This document shows, piece after piece, positions 1 through 9,302 of a DNA stretch of 64,000 nucleotides; the first letter of the stretch is position 1, and each line of letters starts with the position of its first letter. The stretch comes from an uncultured bacterium (GTDB taxonomy: Bacteria > Bacteroidota > Bacteroidia > Bacteroidales > UBA932). The stretch covers positions 1 to 64,000 of the forward strand of contig CASGCS010000011.1 in assembly GCA_949300025.1 (NCBI GenBank). Direction: 5' to 3'. Made by a program: the position numbers and the translations under genes. The notes beneath the pieces are model-generated. The model was not told where the DNA came from, made no database searches, and saw nothing but the letters and a program-made list of their open reading frames with translations.

Positions 1-2
1 AC

Positions 3-50
3 ATTTACGGCCTAATGAAAAATAGGGGTGCCTTTCCGGATAATCAATAA
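3..50 (+). CDS. C-terminal end of an unidentified gene (partial)
   Basis: A plus-strand frame is open from the left edge of the window and stops with TAA at 48-50, giving about 15 residues (ending GAFPDNQ). It lies just before a hairpin that would stop transcription arriving from the other strand, so a convergent gene ending here is plausible. Nothing can be said about function, and the frame could be open by chance. Confidence 0.25.
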   Translation: MYGLMKNRGAFPDNQ

Positions 51-81
51 AAAAGAAGAATGACTTTCATAGCCATTCTTC
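45..81 (-). terminator. Rho-independent terminator of the minus-strand transcript
   Basis: GAAGAATG at 55-62 pairs with CATTCTTC at 74-81 around an 11-base loop. Read on the minus strand the hairpin is followed by a T-rich run (complement of 45-54). It would end the transcript of the membrane-protein gene at 249-1316. On the plus strand the flanking run is A, so it works best leftward. Confidence 0.6.
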
Positions 82-145
82 AAAAAATCATAGGTGAAAT
101 CTAAAAAAAATTTGGATTTAACTTAGAATTCGGCCTCTTTTTTAT

Positions 146-256
146 TTAATTAGTCCTGTTAAAAAATGTTCCGTCGGAAGAAGGAGACCAGAAACTGCCA
201 TCCGTAACATCTACATAGCCGCTTGCCCCCATGTTGTACAGCCTACGGCTAACACC
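146..256 (-). other. Possible frame-shifted C-terminal tail of the upstream membrane protein
   Basis: Immediately after the minus-strand gene at 249-1316 stops (…YYDPQGC), the neighbouring frame continues with a coding-like stretch ending in TAA at 146-148. Its residues include LYNMGASGYVDVTDG followed by SFWSPSSDGTFFN. Deleting one base in the CAGGGGTGT stretch near 250-258 would join both parts into one protein about 36 residues longer. The join is an inference: it could be a sequencing error, a real frameshift, or an unrelated stretch. Confidence 0.35.
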
Positions 257-1316
257 CCTGAGGGTCATAATAATCTATGTAGGCCGGTTCCGAAGGGGCG
301 AACTCTATGAAACGGGAATATTCCATACCTTCGTATATAAACTTTGCTATCCAAATCAGAGTCAGTATCTCCATTATTCCGCTCAGCGCTTCCAGCCCTA
401 CAAAACAGAGTGCAGGAACACCGGTAAGGGTAATCAGCAATATCATGGTTCCGGAAATGAAACCGCGCTCCCTGTAGACATGCCTGAGACAGAAACAGAC
501 AAAAAGAAAGAGAATTGCAGCCACTGCAATCTGCACATATTTTCCCCAGCTCACATCCCAGTTGGAGAAAATCAGTATGACCCATGTCGCCACGAATGTG
601 GCCAGCGATGTCATTCCCGGGTCGAAATAGCTGTAAATCCGCTGCTTCATGCCGGCCAATCCCATTACCGTAACGTTCAATACCGCGAATTGAGTTATAA
701 ACCAGAGCAGCATCCAGAAGATATTGCCCACCATTCTGAAGAAACCGCTCCTTCTCCATGTATTGAACCATCCGCTCTCGTAAAGCAGATAGACTATATA
801 TAACGATGCCATGCACCATACAAGGAGAAGAACTCCTGTCAGGATTGCCACTCCCTTGCCCTTGACATAGCCTCTTACTCTCCACTCGACAACACTCACA
901 GGTCTGGCGAGAACCAGCAGCAGAGCAAGGCTGCCAAGCGCCAGAATCCGCATCATTCTGCCGTTTCCCGCAATTGGCGCGCCTGTTGGAGACGAATCTG
1001 CAACTTCTCCATTTTCAATACTGCGCAGCCAGTCCGGAGAATCCAGAAGCAGATAGCCCTCCTCACCTTCATACTCTATAAAGGTAACCGGCTCAGAACA
1101 AGAGCCGTCGGCCTGTGGCAAAACCTGGTGAAACATCGTAACAAAGACCCTGTCTCCATTCTTGAGGGTTCCTATAACCTCCCCGTCATGATTATATACT
1201 TCTATTTCGGGAGCCTCTTTTGAAACGACATAATTTGCATCCTGTGCGCAAAGAGTTTCTGCCGCAAATACGAAGCAGAGTATAAAAGCGGCCGTTATGG
1301 CTATTCTCTCTTTCAT
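249..1316 (-). CDS. Multi-pass membrane protein with signal peptide, function unknown
   Basis: I do not recognise this 355-residue protein. It starts with a clear signal peptide (residues 1-24, cleavage after LCA). A soluble segment of about 80 residues (30-108) follows that looks like a small beta-rich SH3-like domain. About six or seven hydrophobic segments come next (roughly 122-136, 156-178, 196-218, 236-252, 262-280, 292-310, 312-328). The soluble part would sit in the periplasm and the rest in the inner membrane. It is transcribed alone, divergently from the DUF2520 gene, with a hairpin at 45-81 as terminator. The C terminus is suspicious: the adjacent frame carries on with coding-like sequence to position 146. 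The product as given may therefore be shortened by a frameshift. Confidence 0.7.
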   Translation of the reverse strand: MKERIAITAAFILCFVFAAETLCAQDANYVVSKEAPEIEVYNHDGEVIGTLKNGDRVFVTMFHQVLPQADGSCSEPVTFIEYEGEEGYLLLDSPDWLRSIENGEVADSSPTGAPIAGNGRMMRILALGSLALLLVLARPVSVVEWRVRGYVKGKGVAILTGVLLLVWCMASLYIVYLLYESGWFNTWRRSGFFRMVGNIFWMLLWFITQFAVLNVTVMGLAGMKQRIYSYFDPGMTSLATFVATWVILIFSNWDVSWGKYVQIAVAAILFLFVCFCLRHVYRERGFISGTMILLITLTGVPALCFVGLEALSGIMEILTLIWIAKFIYEGMEYSRFIEFAPSEPAYIDYYDPQGC

Positions 1317-1338
1317 TTTGACAATCTGTTTTTGAATT

Positions 1339-1346
1339 CAAAAATA
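1339..1346 (-). promoter_or_regulatory. Bacteroides-type -7 box for the membrane-protein gene
   Basis: The minus strand reads TATTTTTG, matching TAnnTTTG, 22 bases before the ATG at 1316. No clear -33 box is visible. It lies back to back with the plus-strand promoter at 1353-1384. Confidence 0.45.
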
Positions 1347-1352
1347 GTAATT

Positions 1353-1384
1353 TTTGTTCCACTCTCGACTTCTTGCTATCTTTG
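1353..1384 (+). promoter_or_regulatory. Promoter of the DUF2520-kdsC-maf operon
   Basis: TTTG at 1353-1356 and TATCTTTG at 1377-1384 are separated by 20 bases, fitting the Bacteroidota consensus TTTG-N19-21-TAnnTTTG. The start codon at 1403 lies 18 bases after the -7 box, leaving a very short leader. Confidence 0.7.
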
Positions 1385-1402
1385 TACCCGCACATATAAC
1401 AT

Positions 1403-2185
1403 ATGTATAGGATTTCGGTAATAGGGACAGGCAATCTTGCAACAAGAATCTCCGGCGGGCTGCAGCAGGCCGGACACGAAATAGTTGCCGTATTCGACAG
1501 AGACATTGCAAAGGCTGAACACCTCTCCAGAATGCTCAGAAGATACAAGGGAAAGGCAATATTCACATCTGACTACAGCGAAATCCCCGATTGCGACATA
1601 ATCCTCATAGCGGTAAGCGATGATGCGATAGGGCAAGTTGCAGCCAATCTTTCAGATTCCCGCTCACTGATTGTACACACAAGCGGAGGCACAAGGATGC
1701 AGGTGCTTGCAGATTGCGGCATAAAGAGGTACGGTGTGCTGTATCCTCTTATGACACTGAGCAAAAGCAAGAACATAGACCTTAAAATCATTCCTTTTCT
1801 GCTTGAAGCCGGATGCAGTTCAGACCTCGGAATCCTTATAGAGATTGTCGCATCGTTAAAGGCGGAGTACAAGATTTGCGACTCGGAAAAACGGCTGGAG
1901 ATGCACACAGCGGCTGTTTTTGTCTCAAATTTCGTAAATTACATGCTCTCTCTTGCCTACGACATAGCCAATCCGGACTATGTCCTTCTCCTGCCGCTTG
2001 CAATAGAGAGTGTGCGCAAAGGCTTTATGATAGAACCGCAGAAGGCTCAGACAGGGCCGGCCAGAAGGGCAGACATGAAGACAATAGCCAACCATACCGC
2101 ACTGTTGGAGGAAAAGTTTCCAAAAGAGCATCTGGAGGTATATGAAATGTTGACAAAACTCATCAAGGAAAAATATAACGGTTAA
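1403..2185 (+). CDS. Rossmann-fold DUF2520 protein
   Basis: A 260-residue soluble protein of the Rossmann-like/DUF2520 family. The N-terminal NAD(P)-binding fold has the glycine motif GTGNLA at residues 8-13 and a hydrophobic strand ending in a basic/acidic pair (VFDRD, about 30-34). The C-terminal half (from about 130) is the helical DUF2520 domain. The overall fold resembles ketopantoate and pyrroline-5-carboxylate reductases, but the substrate is unknown. It is the first gene of a three-gene operon with kdsC (7-base gap) and maf, an arrangement common in Bacteroidota. The start is fixed by the promoter just upstream. Confidence 0.85.
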   Translation: MYRISVIGTGNLATRISGGLQQAGHEIVAVFDRDIAKAEHLSRMLRRYKGKAIFTSDYSEIPDCDIILIAVSDDAIGQVAANLSDSRSLIVHTSGGTRMQVLADCGIKRYGVLYPLMTLSKSKNIDLKIIPFLLEAGCSSDLGILIEIVASLKAEYKICDSEKRLEMHTAAVFVSNFVNYMLSLAYDIANPDYVLLLPLAIESVRKGFMIEPQKAQTGPARRADMKTIANHTALLEEKFPKEHLEVYEMLTKLIKEKYNG

Positions 2186-2192
2186 GAACTTT

Positions 2193-2723
2193 ATGGGAAA
2201 CTACAAAACCAAACTTGTGAATATAAAGGCCTTTACCTTTGATGTCGACGGTGTATTCACAGACGGCGGGGTAATTGCGACCGAAAACGGAGACCTGATA
2301 AGGGTGCATGATTCAAAAGACGGATTCGGGCTGAGAATGGCCGTACTTAAAGGGTACAAGACGGCTATCATAACGGGCGGCACGTCTGAATCAATAAGAA
2401 AAAGGTTTCTTGGCATAGGGGTGAAAGAGGAAGACATATATCTGAGAAGCCGCGACAAGGTGCCCGATTTCTATGACTTCTGCAAGAGACACTCCCTAAA
2501 GCCTGAAGAGGTGGCATTTGTCGGCGACGATCTTCCCGATGTGCCTATCCTGAAAATATGCGGCCTTGCGGTCTGCCCGGCAGACGCGGTTGCAGAGGTG
2601 AAGGAGGTATGCGACTACATTTCGCTCTACAACGGAGGCAAAGGTTGCGTAAGAGACTTGATAGAACAGGTTCTGAAAATTCAGGGCAAATGGGTATTCG
2701 ACCCTGTCGCCTATTCAGGTTAA
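2193..2723 (+). CDS. kdsC: KDO-8-phosphate phosphatase (KdsC-type HAD)
   Basis: A 176-residue HAD-superfamily phosphatase without a cap domain, matching KdsC in length. Motif I is DVDGVFTDG near residue 17, with the nucleophile and acid aspartates. Motif II is TGGTSE near residue 62, and motif IV is GDDLPDVPIL near residue 111. KdsC removes phosphate from 3-deoxy-D-manno-octulosonate 8-phosphate in the cytoplasm during synthesis of the lipopolysaccharide inner core. It lies 7 bases after the DUF2520 gene and 12 bases before maf. Other small C0-type HADs look similar, so the substrate is a family-level assignment. Confidence 0.8.
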   Translation: MGNYKTKLVNIKAFTFDVDGVFTDGGVIATENGDLIRVHDSKDGFGLRMAVLKGYKTAIITGGTSESIRKRFLGIGVKEEDIYLRSRDKVPDFYDFCKRHSLKPEEVAFVGDDLPDVPILKICGLAVCPADAVAEVKEVCDYISLYNGGKGCVRDLIEQVLKIQGKWVFDPVAYSG

Positions 2724-2735
2724 CTGCATAAAGAG

Positions 2736-3332
2736 ATGTTACTCACTCAGCTTCTTAAAGATAAAAAGGTAATCCTGGCATCCGGTTCTCCGCGCCGGCA
2801 CGAGTTGTTGCGTGGACTGGGTATAGATTTTACCATAGATACTGGAAATTCCTTCAGGGAGGAATTTCCACCGGAAATGCACCACACCAGAATACCGCAA
2901 TACCTGGCAATAGGAAAGTCACACGGGTTCCACAGGCCGTTAAGTGAGAATGAAATACTTATCACGGCAGATACCATGGTTCTATGCGGCAACGACATTA
3001 TGGGAAAGCCCAAGAGCCGCACGGAGGCAATTGCAATGCTGAAAGAACTTCAGGATAACCGGCATACCGTACTTACAGGCGTATGTATAAGGAGTGCCGC
3101 CAAAGAGAGAGCCTTTACCTGCTCTTCTACCGTATGGTTCAGCAAATTGACAAATGAAGAGATAGAATATTACATAGACAGTTACAAGCCTTACGACAAA
3201 GCCGGCTCATACGGGGTGCAGGAGTGGATAGGCTATGTGGCGATAAAGGGAATCGAAGGCTCATACTTCAATGTCATGGGGCTGCCAGTCCAACGGCTTT
3301 ACACGGAACTGAAAAAATTCGTCAACGGCTAA
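2736..3332 (+). CDS. maf: Maf-like nucleotide pyrophosphatase
   Basis: A 198-residue Maf/HAM1-superfamily protein. It has the N-terminal phosphate-binding signature [16 protein letters not shown] (about 14-29), the central TADTMV segment and the conserved [11 protein letters not shown] motif near the C terminus. Maf proteins hydrolyse non-canonical or modified nucleoside triphosphates to monophosphates and have been linked to septum formation. The GSYGVQE region fits the dTTP/UTP-type group. Last gene of its operon. Its stop codon (TAA, 3330-3332) overlaps the stop codon of recQ on the opposite strand. Confidence 0.88.
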   Translation: MLLTQLLKDKKVILASGSPRRHELLRGLGIDFTIDTGNSFREEFPPEMHHTRIPQYLAIGKSHGFHRPLSENEILITADTMVLCGNDIMGKPKSRTEAIAMLKELQDNRHTVLTGVCIRSAAKERAFTCSSTVWFSKLTNEEIEYYIDSYKPYDKAGSYGVQEWIGYVAIKGIEGSYFNVMGLPVQRLYTELKKFVNG

Positions 3333-5242
3333 GGGCGCGTGCTCACCTCTCCTCTCCTAATGAAAATGCGTCCGGTATCTGTCATGGCACGGAGTGCATC
3401 TATATAGAGTTTGCGGTTGTCGCCTGCAAATGTCGCCACATCTTCCACTGTTGTGACGACTCCCATACTCTCGCGCTCCAGAACGAACTCCGTGATTCTG
3501 CACGCAGCCGTCTCAAGCGCCAGGGAGTAGTTTTCCCTGTTGCGCTTCTCAATGCAGACGTCGCAAATCCCGCAATCCCGCCCTGCCGGCTGTGAAAAAT
3601 AGCGTATAAGCTGGCGGCTGCGGCATTCAGTCTCATTCTGCACATAGGAGATTATACTCTCTATGCGTTCGCCGAAAAGATGCTTCCTGAAGAGGTATTC
3701 GCTTTCGTCTATTCTCAGATTCGATTCCAGCAGACGCTCGTTTTTCAATATAATGAAGGTGCCTCTCCTTTTCGGGATATACTTTATGACGCGGTGCTTG
3801 AGGGCAAGTTGTTTCAGTTTTTCCTTCACCCCTTCTGCGGAATCTTTTGTCAGACGCGCCACATACTCCTCGTCTATGGGAGTGGGTTTGCTGAAGAGCC
3901 CGGTATAGATCCGCATCAGCGCCTTTATAAAGGTATCGAGCACGGCATCCTTGAGCTGCAGGTCGTAAAGTTCGTCGCGGTTTACAACGAACATTATCCT
4001 CGAGGGGTTGTCGGTTTCATCTGTAAGTTCCCAGTATCCCTCCCTTTCTATGTGCTTTATGGCATAATAAGCCTTTGAGGCATTAAGTGAAAAGGCTCTT
4101 ACAAACTCCGAAAGATTGAACAGGTGCACGCTGTTTCCGCCATACTCGTACGGTATATCCAAGAACTTGAAGACTTTCTGGTAAATATCCTTTATAAAAT
4201 CTGTTTCCGGAAAGTTTATGGAGTGCAGCAGACGCAGTCTTTTCACATCTTCGCCGTTCCAGAGCATTGTGGCATAAGAGCGCCTGCCGTCTCTGCCGGC
4301 CCTTCCCGCTTCCTGGAAGTAGGCCTCCAGCGATTCCGGCAAATCGAAATGGACTACGAAACGGACGTCGGCCTTGTCGATCCCCATGCCGAAAGCATTG
4401 GTAGCCACAATAATCCGCGTCTTGCCATCCTGCCAGAGTTCCTGCTTGCGGGAACGTTCCGCCGAACTCAGACCCGCATGGTAAAAATCGGCGGAGATGC
4501 CGTTTGCATTCAGAAACGATGAAATCTCCTCGCATTTTTTACGCTCGCGCAGGTAGACAATACCGCTTCCCTTTACATTGTTGCATATTCTCAGCAGATT
4601 GCCGTATTTATTGTCTGTGTTGCGCACCACATAAGAGAGGTTTTTACGCTCGAATCCGGTAGATATTATATTCGGACGGGAAAACTGCAGTTTCTGCACA
4701 ATATCTTCCGCAACCTTTTTGGTTGCCGTGGCGGTAAGCGCGACTGTGGTTACGCTGCCCAATATCCTTTTTATCTCACATATCTGAAGATATGACGGTC
4801 TGAAATCGTAACCCCACTGCGAAATGCAGTGCGCCTCGTCGACTACAAGATAGTTAATTTTCATCTTGGCCACCCTCTCCTTGAAAAGATGCGACTGCAG
4901 CCTTTCGGGAGAGACATAGAGAAACTTGTACTCTCCGTAGATGACATTGTCCAGCGCTGTGTCTATCTGCTGTTTTGTCATGCCGGAATAGACAGCCGCT
5001 GCATTTACGCCCAGCGAGACGAGCCTGCCGACCTGGTCTTTTATGAGAGCTATAAGAGGCGAGACCACAAGACATGTCCCATCCCTGGCCATTGCCGGAA
5101 TCTGGAAACAGAGCGATTTTCCGCCTCCTGTAGGCATAAGGGCCAGCGTATCATACCCGTCCATTATTGATTTTATGATCTCTTCCTGTCCCTCCTTGAA
5201 CGAATCGTAACCCCACACCCTCTTTAAAATCTCATTTATCAT
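3329..5242 (-). CDS. recQ: ATP-dependent DNA helicase RecQ
   Basis: A 637-residue superfamily 2 helicase that unwinds DNA 3' to 5' in recombination and repair. Walker A (MPTGGGKS, residues 36-43), the DEAH box (135-138) and the aromatic-rich loop QWGYDFRP directly after it are typical RecQ. The second RecA domain carries [13 protein letters not shown] and [10 protein letters not shown]. The RQC region holds the four zinc cysteines, including CGICDVC near residue 580. The tail after the RQC region is short and I cannot confirm an HRDC domain. Transcribed alone on the minus strand; its TAG stop overlaps the maf stop. Confidence 0.93.
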   Translation of the reverse strand: MINEILKRVWGYDSFKEGQEEIIKSIMDGYDTLALMPTGGGKSLCFQIPAMARDGTCLVVSPLIALIKDQVGRLVSLGVNAAAVYSGMTKQQIDTALDNVIYGEYKFLYVSPERLQSHLFKERVAKMKINYLVVDEAHCISQWGYDFRPSYLQICEIKRILGSVTTVALTATATKKVAEDIVQKLQFSRPNIISTGFERKNLSYVVRNTDNKYGNLLRICNNVKGSGIVYLRERKKCEEISSFLNANGISADFYHAGLSSAERSRKQELWQDGKTRIIVATNAFGMGIDKADVRFVVHFDLPESLEAYFQEAGRAGRDGRRSYATMLWNGEDVKRLRLLHSINFPETDFIKDIYQKVFKFLDIPYEYGGNSVHLFNLSEFVRAFSLNASKAYYAIKHIEREGYWELTDETDNPSRIMFVVNRDELYDLQLKDAVLDTFIKALMRIYTGLFSKPTPIDEEYVARLTKDSAEGVKEKLKQLALKHRVIKYIPKRRGTFIILKNERLLESNLRIDESEYLFRKHLFGERIESIISYVQNETECRSRQLIRYFSQPAGRDCGICDVCIEKRNRENYSLALETAACRITEFVLERESMGVVTTVEDVATFAGDNRKLYIDALRAMTDTGRIFIRRGEVSTRP

Positions 5243-5287
5243 AAAATTTGCACAATTTTTGCATAGATAAGGCGAATTTACAATTTT

Positions 5288-5321
5288 TTTGTGATTCTTT
5301 ATAAGAGAATGCCTATTTTTG
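5288..5321 (+). promoter_or_regulatory. Promoter of pckA
   Basis: TATTTTTG at 5314-5321 fits the -7 consensus and TTTG at 5288-5291 lies 22 bases upstream, slightly longer than usual. The leader to the pckA start at 5370 is about 40 bases. Confidence 0.55.
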
Positions 5322-5369
5322 CCACGCCAAAAATGGCTGTTGATTTAGGAACTTTTAACAAACTATATT

Positions 5370-6974
5370 ATGTCTAAATTAGATTTAAGCAAGTACGGTA
5401 TTACCGGTGTTAAAGAAATTTTGTATAACCCGTCATACGAGAAGCTCTTCGAAGACGAGACCGCTCCCAACCTGACAGGTTATGAAGTTGGACAAGTTAC
5501 TGAACTTGGAGCTGTAAATGTCATGACAGGTGTTTATACAGGCCGCTCACCCAAAGACAAGTTCTTTGTAATGGATGAGACCTCCAAAGACACTATCTGG
5601 TGGACATCTGACGAATATAAGAACGACAACAAGCCCGTAAGCAAGGAGACATGGGCAGAACTGAAGAAACTGGCCCAGAAAGAGCTCTCCAACAAGAAAC
5701 TCTATGTAATGGATACCTTCTGCGGTGCAAACCAGAACAGCAGAATCAAGGTCCGTTTCATTATGGAGGTAGCATGGCAGGCTCACTTTGTAAAGAACAT
5801 GTTCATCCGTCCTACAGAAGAGGAGCTGGCCAACTACGGCGAGCCCGATTTTGTGGTTCTTACAGCTTCAAAGGCTAAGGTGGAGAACTACAAGGAACTC
5901 GGACTGAACTCTGAGACAGCCGTAGTGTTCAACCTTACCGAGAAGATGCAGGTTATCCTGAACACATGGTACGGCGGCGAGATGAAGAAAGGCATGTTCT
6001 CATACATGAACTATCTGCTTCCCCTCAAGGGCATAGCTTCAATGCACTGCTCTGCAAACACCAACGACAAGGGCGAAACCGCAATTTTCTTCGGTCTTTC
6101 AGGAACAGGCAAGACAACCCTTTCAACAGATCCCAAACGTGCGCTCATAGGTGACGACGAGCATGGCTGGGACGATGACGGCATCTTCAACTTCGAAGGC
6201 GGCTGCTACGCAAAGGTCATCAACCTGAGCAAAGAGGCCGAGCCCGACATCTACAATGCAATCAAGAGGAACGCTCTTCTGGAGAACGTTACCGTAGACA
6301 AGAACGGCAAGATAGATTTCAGCGACAAGAGTGTTACCGAGAACACCCGTGTATCTTATCCTATCTACCACATCAACAACATTGTAAAACCCATATCAAA
6401 GGCTCCTGCGGCAAAGAAGGTAATCTTCCTCTCGGCAGATGCGTTCGGAGTGCTTCCTCCGGTGTCAATACTTACACCCGAGCAGACAAAATATTACTTC
6501 CTTTCAGGCTTTACCGCCAAACTGGCAGGTACAGAGAGAGGTATTACAGAGCCTACCCCCACATTCTCAGCATGTTTCGGTGCGGCATTCCTCTCACTTC
6601 ACCCTACAAAATATGGTGAGGAACTGGTAAAGAGAATGGAACAGTCAGGAGCAAAGGCATACCTTGTAAATACAGGGTGGAACGGTTCAGGAAAACGTAT
6701 CTCAATCAAGGATACCCGCGGAATCATAGATGCAATTCTCGACGGTTCAATAGACAAGGCTCCTACAAAGCATATTCCTTACTTTAACCTTGAAGTTCCC
6801 ACAGAACTTCCCGGAGTGGATCCCAAGATTCTCGACCCCCGCGACACCTACGCTTCAGCAGCGCAGTGGGACGAGAAAGCCAAAGATCTGGCTTCACGCT
6901 TTATCAAGAACTTCACCAAGTTCACATACAACACTGCCGGAAAGGCTTTGGTAAGTGCAGGTCCTCAACTTTAA
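5370..6974 (+). CDS. pckA: Phosphoenolpyruvate carboxykinase (ATP)
   Basis: A 534-residue ATP-type PEP carboxykinase, full length for the family. It interconverts oxaloacetate plus ATP and PEP, CO2 plus ADP. The kinase P-loop GLSGTGKTT is at residues 242-250. It is followed by the metal-binding [11 protein letters not shown] (261-271) and the [10 protein letters not shown] segment. The substrate-binding TGRSPKDKF is near residue 57. In succinate- and propionate-forming Bacteroidales this enzyme usually runs toward oxaloacetate, conserving energy. That fits the decarboxylase operon elsewhere in the window. It is monocistronic, with its own promoter and terminator. Confidence 0.96.
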   Translation: MSKLDLSKYGITGVKEILYNPSYEKLFEDETAPNLTGYEVGQVTELGAVNVMTGVYTGRSPKDKFFVMDETSKDTIWWTSDEYKNDNKPVSKETWAELKKLAQKELSNKKLYVMDTFCGANQNSRIKVRFIMEVAWQAHFVKNMFIRPTEEELANYGEPDFVVLTASKAKVENYKELGLNSETAVVFNLTEKMQVILNTWYGGEMKKGMFSYMNYLLPLKGIASMHCSANTNDKGETAIFFGLSGTGKTTLSTDPKRALIGDDEHGWDDDGIFNFEGGCYAKVINLSKEAEPDIYNAIKRNALLENVTVDKNGKIDFSDKSVTENTRVSYPIYHINNIVKPISKAPAAKKVIFLSADAFGVLPPVSILTPEQTKYYFLSGFTAKLAGTERGITEPTPTFSACFGAAFLSLHPTKYGEELVKRMEQSGAKAYLVNTGWNGSGKRISIKDTRGIIDAILDGSIDKAPTKHIPYFNLEVPTELPGVDPKILDPRDTYASAAQWDEKAKDLASRFIKNFTKFTYNTAGKALVSAGPQL

Positions 6975-6996
6975 CAGGCTGCAAGGCTATAGACAG

Positions 6997-7032
6997 AAAA
7001 CACAGGTCACATCATTGCGGCCTGTGTTTTTT
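6997..7032 (+). terminator. Terminator of pckA
   Basis: AAAACACAGG (6997-7006) pairs with CCTGTGTTTT (7021-7030) and is followed by Ts. It sits between the convergent pckA and MBL genes and could serve both directions. Confidence 0.8.
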
Positions 7033-7033
7033 G

Positions 7034-7831
7034 TTAAAAAGTATATACGTGCGAACTTGTCCTTCTGGGCAACGGCTCTACAATAATATCCCTGCCGGGG
7101 AGCGCCCCTACAGATTCAAGCGCAGATTCAATGGAGTTCAGCGCCAGAGCGGGAGTATTGTTGTTCTCGCTAAGATGGCACAGAAAAAGAGCCTTCATCT
7201 GCCTGCTGTATGCCTGTCTGACCAGACCTGCGGCCTTGCTGTTGCTCAAATGGCCGTTTCCAGACGAGATTCTCGCCTTCAGGTGGGCCGTATAACTCCC
7301 GTTTGCCAGCATTTGCTCATCATAGTTGCTCTCTAGAACCAGCACATGGGCAAGCGAAGCATATTTGACAAGTTCCTGCGTAACGTCGCCCACATCGGTT
7401 GCAAGCGTAAACCTGACTCCATCAATTTCTATATGATACCCGACAGTCTCCGCCGCGTCATGCGGAACTGCAAACGGAGTGAATCTGATACCGTCCACCT
7501 CCGACCACTCGCCGAGTGCCGTATAACGGATGCAACCCGAAAGCCGTCCGCGGGTACAGAAATGATATGCAAGGACAGAGTGCAGTTCTCTGGTCGCATA
7601 AACCGGCAGTTTCATCTTCTCGGCAAGCATTCCCACACTCTTTATATGGTCTATATGCTCGTGGGTTACAAGTACGAACCTTACGGAACTCAGGGAGAGG
7701 TCATGGGCTGCCAGCCTTTTTTTTATGGTGCGCGGCCCTATTCCGGCATCTATGAGAAAGGCGCACCTTTCATTGCCCACATAATAGCAGTTTCCGTTGC
7801 TTCCGCTTGAAAGACTCAAGAATTTAACCAT
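7034..7831 (-). CDS. MBL-fold metallohydrolase (WalJ/YycJ-like)
   Basis: A 265-residue metallo-beta-lactamase-fold hydrolase. The metal-binding HEHIDH motif is at residues 57-62; further ligands are PHDAAETVGY near residue 119 and the aspartate of ATDVGDVT near residue 146. The N-terminal LSLSSGSNGNCYYV is typical of the YycJ/WalJ group, which in Firmicutes is linked to DNA metabolism and cell-wall control; its function in Bacteroidota is not established. It overlaps the upstream HAD gene by 8 bases and is the last gene of a four-gene minus-strand group. Confidence 0.82.
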   Translation of the reverse strand: MVKFLSLSSGSNGNCYYVGNERCAFLIDAGIGPRTIKKRLAAHDLSLSSVRFVLVTHEHIDHIKSVGMLAEKMKLPVYATRELHSVLAYHFCTRGRLSGCIRYTALGEWSEVDGIRFTPFAVPHDAAETVGYHIEIDGVRFTLATDVGDVTQELVKYASLAHVLVLESNYDEQMLANGSYTAHLKARISSGNGHLSNSKAAGLVRQAYSRQMKALFLCHLSENNNTPALALNSIESALESVGALPGRDIIVEPLPRRTSSHVYTF

Positions 7832-8453
7832 TGGCCAACGCCCTCCTGATCTGTTCCGTAAATGGAGTGTTCACATCATAGAGACATGTTACGAAACCAA
7901 GTTCCTGCGCCGCCTCTATATTTGCAGAGGAATCATCTATGAAAAGAGTCTGACTGCTGTCTGCATCCGCATTTTCAAGAGCTTTGATAAAAATCTCCTT
8001 CGACGGCTTTGACATGTTCATTCTGTAGGAACAGAACATCTCTATGAAAAGCTGGTCGAATTCATAACCGTAATTCTCTCTGAAAGTCCTGCAGATGCCG
8101 GCAAGGGAAATAGGGTTGTTGTTGCTAAGAAGAAAAAGCCTGTAACTCCCCTTCAATTCACGCAGCATGGCTTCACGTTCGGCCGGAATCGGGTCCAGGA
8201 AGAGATTAAGGGCATGGTCTATCGCATCATCAGAAATATTTTTCCTGGAAGAAATCTCCCTGACGCAATTTCTGAACTCGGCAGCCGATATGTCGCCGTT
8301 TTCAAACTTTGCAAAAAAGCCTTTTTGAAGATAGGGATTCAGATAATCGGCGAAAGATGTCACCCCCAACTCTCCGAACGCCTTCAAGGTACGCTCCTTG
8401 TTGAGCGGAACAAGCACTCCGCCCATATCGAAAAATATATTCCTTATCATCAC
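7824..8453 (-). CDS. HAD-superfamily hydrolase (HAD-IA, YihX-like)
   Basis: A 209-residue HAD subfamily IA protein with a helical cap. The nucleophile is Asp9 in FFDMGGVL; the second acid of the usual DxD is replaced by glycine, as in the YihX/epoxide-hydrolase-like branch. Motif II is LLSNNN near residue 111, motif III is the lysine of KPSKEIF, and motif IV is [12 protein letters not shown] near residue 171. Likely a phosphatase acting on a sugar or nucleotide phosphate; the substrate is not predictable. It overlaps PNP upstream by 4 bases and the MBL gene downstream by 8, so translation is probably coupled. Confidence 0.8.
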   Translation of the reverse strand: MMIRNIFFDMGGVLVPLNKERTLKAFGELGVTSFADYLNPYLQKGFFAKFENGDISAAEFRNCVREISSRKNISDDAIDHALNLFLDPIPAEREAMLRELKGSYRLFLLSNNNPISLAGICRTFRENYGYEFDQLFIEMFCSYRMNMSKPSKEIFIKALENADADSSQTLFIDDSSANIEAAQELGFVTCLYDVNTPFTEQIRRALANG

Positions 8454-9280
8454 TCCAGTTCTCCGACAAGTTTCTTGAACAGGATTCCCATCCTTTCGGC
8501 CGCCGCATTGGCCTCCTTTACCACATCGTCTCCGTCATTCACGTAATCTTCAGCATAATCATCATGGGCTTCATTTGTTATGACCGACATTCCAAAGACC
8601 GGAATGCCGCAATGACGGGCTACTATAACTTCGGGAATCGTAGACATGCCCACGGCATCCGCTCCCATAAGCCTGTAAAGCTTATATTCCGCCGGAGTTT
8701 CGTATGTAGGACCGGTGCCGGCAAGGTAAACACCCTCATGCAACTTCATATTGCACTCTGATGCAATGACTTCCATTTTCCGTATAAGTTCCGGGTCGTA
8801 GGGGCGGGTCATATCCGGGAAACGGGGGCCGAATTCATCCATATTCTTGCCTATCAGAGGATTTGGCAACAAATTTATATGGTCCTTTATTATCATCAGA
8901 TCGCCGCGTCTGTAATTGAAGTTCACGCCTCCCGCGGCATTTGAAACAAACAGATATCTTATCCCGAGGAGTTTCATCACCCTTACAGGCAATGTCACCT
9001 GTTCCATCGGATAACCCTCATAATAGTGGAACCTGCCCTGCATTGCCACCACAAATTTGCCGTTCAGCAAACCTGCTATCAGATTTCCCTTGTGTCCGAC
9101 CGCCGTGGACTTTGAAAAATTGGGTATCTCTGCATAGGGGATCACTATTTTCTCCTCTATCTCTTCCGCCAGATTCCCGAGTCCGCTGCCGAGAATTATA
9201 CCGGCAAGGGGAACCATCCCCCCCAACCTGGATTTCACATAAGAGGCAGCCTCGTTTATTTTCTCTACTCTTTCATCCAT
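8450..9280 (-). CDS. Purine-nucleoside phosphorylase (trimeric type)
   Basis: Trimeric (class I low-mass) purine-nucleoside phosphorylase of about 276 residues. It cleaves purine nucleosides with phosphate to base and (deoxy)ribose 1-phosphate. Visible motifs are [40 protein letters not shown] with the substrate glutamate, GMSTIPEV, and the base-contacting Asn of [10 protein letters not shown]. The frame extends upstream to an ATG at 9340, but that start would run 38 bases into the amidohydrolase gene. The ATG at 9280 (MDERVEK) gives the usual family N terminus and lies 22 bases after that gene, so I chose it. Neither start has a clear ribosome binding site. Confidence 0.88.
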   Translation of the reverse strand: MDERVEKINEAASYVKSRLGGMVPLAGIILGSGLGNLAEEIEEKIVIPYAEIPNFSKSTAVGHKGNLIAGLLNGKFVVAMQGRFHYYEGYPMEQVTLPVRVMKLLGIRYLFVSNAAGGVNFNYRRGDLMIIKDHINLLPNPLIGKNMDEFGPRFPDMTRPYDPELIRKMEVIASECNMKLHEGVYLAGTGPTYETPAEYKLYRLMGADAVGMSTIPEVIVARHCGIPVFGMSVITNEAHDDYAEDYVNDGDDVVKEANAAAERMGILFKKLVGELE

Positions 9281-9302
9281 ATCATATAAGATTTTCAAAT
9301 TG

